Positions 62,265-64,000 of a stretch of 64,000 nucleotides of DNA are shown here, one piece after another. The notes beneath the pieces are model-generated. The model made no database searches. It had not been told where the DNA came from and worked only from the letters and a program-made list of their open reading frames with translations. Numbering within the stretch: the first letter of the stretch is position 1; every line of letters begins with the position of its first letter. Position numbers and translations under genes: made by a program. Source of the stretch: an uncultured Collinsella sp. (GTDB lineage Bacteria > Actinomycetota > Coriobacteriia > Coriobacteriales > Coriobacteriaceae); contig CATYEN010000005.1 of the NCBI GenBank assembly GCA_958405565.1, positions 1-64,000 on the forward strand, in the 5' to 3' direction.

Positions 62265-63422
62265 TTATTGCTTACCAATACCAAGCCAATTGCACAGAAC
62301 GTTGGCCCGCAATCTGGTCTCAGCGCATCTCATCGCTTCAGTTTTTGGTTTGTAGCGCAACTCCAATCGCTCACACACGCCGTGAATGATGGCATCAAGC
62401 TGATCGTGATTATTGAGCATGTCATGGGTTACAAGAAATACGTCGTATCCCATGCTTTGCAATGCTGTCATTCGTGTGGCATCGTGGTCAAGCACGGCGC
62501 CCGATCCATGGATAACCTCCCCTTGAAGTTCGATAATCACAGCCTTCATTGTTATTGGGTTTACGATGACGATATCGCCATAACAGATTTTCTGACCTGC
62601 GATTTTCCGAGCTGAATTCGACAGCGGTGTTAAGTCGTTGACGTATATGTTTTTAAACTCCGCTCCGCCGGCACGCCTCGGATGACTTAGCAACATGATT
62701 CCAGCAACTTCTAGCGGGGATGCCGCAATACCCATTACCTGCTGCGCGGCTTTGTAGAATTGCTTTCCCCACATCTCGCCCTTAACCTTAGCTGCAAATT
62801 TGTGAAGTTCTTCTAATTCAATAAGAGGCTTTCTCATCCAGAGCGACGTGCCCTTTCCGTTAGCTTTATTTCCGGATCCATCATCCTGCTGCCCACTTTG
62901 ATTATTCTCGCCGTCCTTCTGGTGCGCCCGAGCATAGACTCGCTTCCATGGGGCCTCGTCCTGGGATTCGTCTAGTTCAAACAGACTTTCTGTGGTGTAA
63001 TGCTCTTCCTCTGAATTTGCCTGCTCAAGTGCCATGTTGACCGCGAGCGATGGTTTAAAAACCGAGAACCATCCGTAAAACTCGTACATAGCCAGAACTA
63101 GGTCGCATGAAGACACGCTTCGAGTCATGGTGAATAGCGTATTAAGAGGGTCTGTGACGCTAAAGCCCATACCCGTGTCGATGGAAACCTTCTCTGTATA
63201 GGCGCTGTTCCATCGAATGGTCCGTCTTGTCTCGGAATGTAGGTTGCTTCGTGTTGATGCTGCTGTGATGACTGGCGTCTTGAGGACTTCGGTTACGAAA
63301 GGGGCTTGGGACAGGGCTCGCCAGCCTTCTTCGGAGTTGGGCAGGCGCGGGTAGAGGTCGCGCACCTGCGGTGGGCAGCGCCAGTAGCGGAATGCGGTGT
63401 TTGCGCAGACGATTTCGTCCAT
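62265..63422 (-). CDS. Putative PD-(D/E)XK nuclease-like protein
   Basis: 385-residue protein. The N-terminus (CANTAFRYWRCPPQVRDLYP) and a central region with a low-complexity linker (about 165-190) are not assigned. The C-terminal part (about 270-365) has the pattern of DUF559/Vsr-like nucleases: a hydrophobic strand ending IIELQG with E298, then H..ATRMTALQSMGYDVFLVT. The usual ELDG is ELQG here. A defence or mobile-element nuclease is inferred. It is isolated between repeats and tRNA-Val, with no partner genes. Confidence 0.5.
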   Translation of the reverse strand: MDEIVCANTAFRYWRCPPQVRDLYPRLPNSEEGWRALSQAPFVTEVLKTPVITAASTRSNLHSETRRTIRWNSAYTEKVSIDTGMGFSVTDPLNTLFTMTRSVSSCDLVLAMYEFYGWFSVFKPSLAVNMALEQANSEEEHYTTESLFELDESQDEAPWKRVYARAHQKDGENNQSGQQDDGSGNKANGKGTSLWMRKPLIELEELHKFAAKVKGEMWGKQFYKAAQQVMGIAASPLEVAGIMLLSHPRRAGGAEFKNIYVNDLTPLSNSARKIAGQKICYGDIVIVNPITMKAVIIELQGEVIHGSGAVLDHDATRMTALQSMGYDVFLVTHDMLNNHDQLDAIIHGVCERLELRYKPKTEAMRCAETRLRANVLCNWLGIGKQ

Positions 63423-63762
63423 TTGCGTCTCCCCTGGTATCGGCCATTGACCGCGCGGATTGCGGACATCGCCGATTATCTACTGGGGCATCATGCGGGT
63501 AAGTACCGGAAGCTGACCAAACGCTGGCCAATAGTTTGACGAGTTCTGCCAAAAATCCCTCGTGTGATAGAAATCCGCTGGAAGGAGCTCTGGGCGTGTG
63601 GTCCCTGTCTCCACATTTGCGCTCGTATCATATGGGTAATTCAATGAAAATACGCATGCGTTATATACAAAACGTGCAATGACGTCAGCAAAAAAGTTGT
63701 GATAAAAATTACGTCTTAGACGACTACGTTTTATTTTTGGTGTCACCCTTGGTGTCAAAAAA
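63423..63762. other. Non-coding region between the nuclease-like gene and tRNA-Val
   Basis: No supported gene. A plus-strand frame ending at 63539 (TARIADIADYLLGHHAGKYR) looks protein-like over about 30 residues and could be a remnant. Confidence 0.3.
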
Positions 63763-63788
63763 AGGCCAGAGATTTAACATCTCTGGCC
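63755..63788 (-). terminator. Terminator of tRNA-Val
   Basis: On the minus strand AGGCCAGAGAT pairs with ATCTCTGGCCT and a run of seven T follows. Confidence 0.9.
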
Positions 63789-63799
63789 TGTACTTTTGA

Positions 63800-63874
63800 T
63801 GGTGGGCGATACAAGATTCGAACTTGTGACCCCATCCGTGTGAAGGATATGCTCTACCCCTGAGCCAATCGCCC
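63800..63874 (-). tRNA. tRNA-Val (CAC)
   Basis: 75-base cloverleaf starting GGGCGAT with ATCGCCC, encoded CCA, D arm GCTCAGGGGTAGAGC, anticodon loop TTCACAC (CAC), T arm ACAAGTTCGAATCTTGT. Confidence 0.94.
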
Positions 63875-64000
63875 GTCGCCTTTCGGCAAAAGAGATACTA
63901 ACATAGCCGTGCGCGGTTTACCAAGAACTTTTTGCCCTCGATTATAAATTCGTGAGAGCAAACCGCACTGTTTCAACCCAGTCAACCAACAAAACCGCAG
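63875..64000. other. Window edge, nothing assigned
   Basis: No feature is recognised after tRNA-Val; it would hold that gene's promoter on the minus strand. Confidence 0.3.

Noticed and set aside
63480..63758. 92-codon minus-strand frame before tRNA-Val, possibly an integrase tail
   Set aside because: The basic N-terminal stretch only superficially resembles integrase ends; no catalytic residues or start context.

Overview
The window looks like chromosome of a Coriobacteriia actinobacterium, most probably Collinsella or a close relative. The basis is gene content and order (RNase J-FtsK-RodZ-like-YajQ-RimO-PgsA-PncC-RecA-RecX-RNase Y-SpoVS-MiaB-MiaA-HflX), GAAC-N4-GTTC LexA boxes, a GarA/OdhI-like FHA protein next to an FtsR-like MerR regulator, and moderately high GC. 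The genus is inferred from memory of such genomes; no search was run.

Layout. (1) 1-18.4 kb, plus strand: a housekeeping run for RNA decay (rnj, rny), chromosome segregation and cell shape (ftsK, rodZ-like), tRNA and ribosome modification (rimO, miaB, miaA), phospholipid synthesis (pgsA), recombination (recA, recX) and HflX. (2) 18.4-21.3 kb: a membrane acyltransferase-like gene and lexA on the minus strand, then divergently a membrane-anchored LysM protein (YneA-like arrangement), nrdR and dut. (3) 21.3-21.65 kb: two long structured inverted repeats of one family flanking smaller hairpins. (4) 21.6-29.7 kb: UgtP-like glycosyltransferase, trxB, DUF1836 regulator, DegV, a secreted NlpC/P60 hydrolase, apt, MerR, FHA and a second CDP-alcohol phosphatidyltransferase. 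(5) 29.8-43.3 kb: an accessory island. Its first part is very GC-rich and carries a LanFEG-type ABC transporter, a frameshifted YxeA-like gene and a two-component system. It continues with an orphan RHH antitoxin, a 176-bp direct repeat bracketing a DUF1648 gene, a fused ABC transporter, gene remnants, a minus-strand operon for a small cysteine-containing secreted peptide, and a pilin-like surface protein out of frame at a 13-G tract. The island ends near tRNA-Pro. (6) 43.4-60.6 kb, minus strand: a dense housekeeping block (coaBC, Nif3-like, cysteine desulfurase, rpe, gpsA, plsY, der, DUF512, ispH, plsC, cmk, rluB-like, scpB, scpA, M50 protease, ABC-F). (7) 60.6-64 kb: duplicated tRNA-Ala(GGC) genes, a CAU tRNA, tRNA-Val(CAC), two copies of a ~140-bp inverted-repeat element with a conserved reading frame, a GC-rich palindromic patch and a PD-(D/E)XK-like nuclease.

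Functional links. SOS control is readable directly: a LexA box lies inside the recA promoter, and two perfect boxes lie between lexA and the LysM gene, which suggests an SOS-induced division inhibitor. Lipid synthesis is represented by gpsA, plsY, plsC, two pgsA-like genes and a glycolipid synthase. The strongest candidates for something undescribed are the poly-G-switched pilin-like adhesin, the thioredoxin/secreted-peptide/small-membrane-protein operon, the covarying hairpin repeats after dut, and the duplicated inverted-repeat element next to the tRNA-Ala genes.
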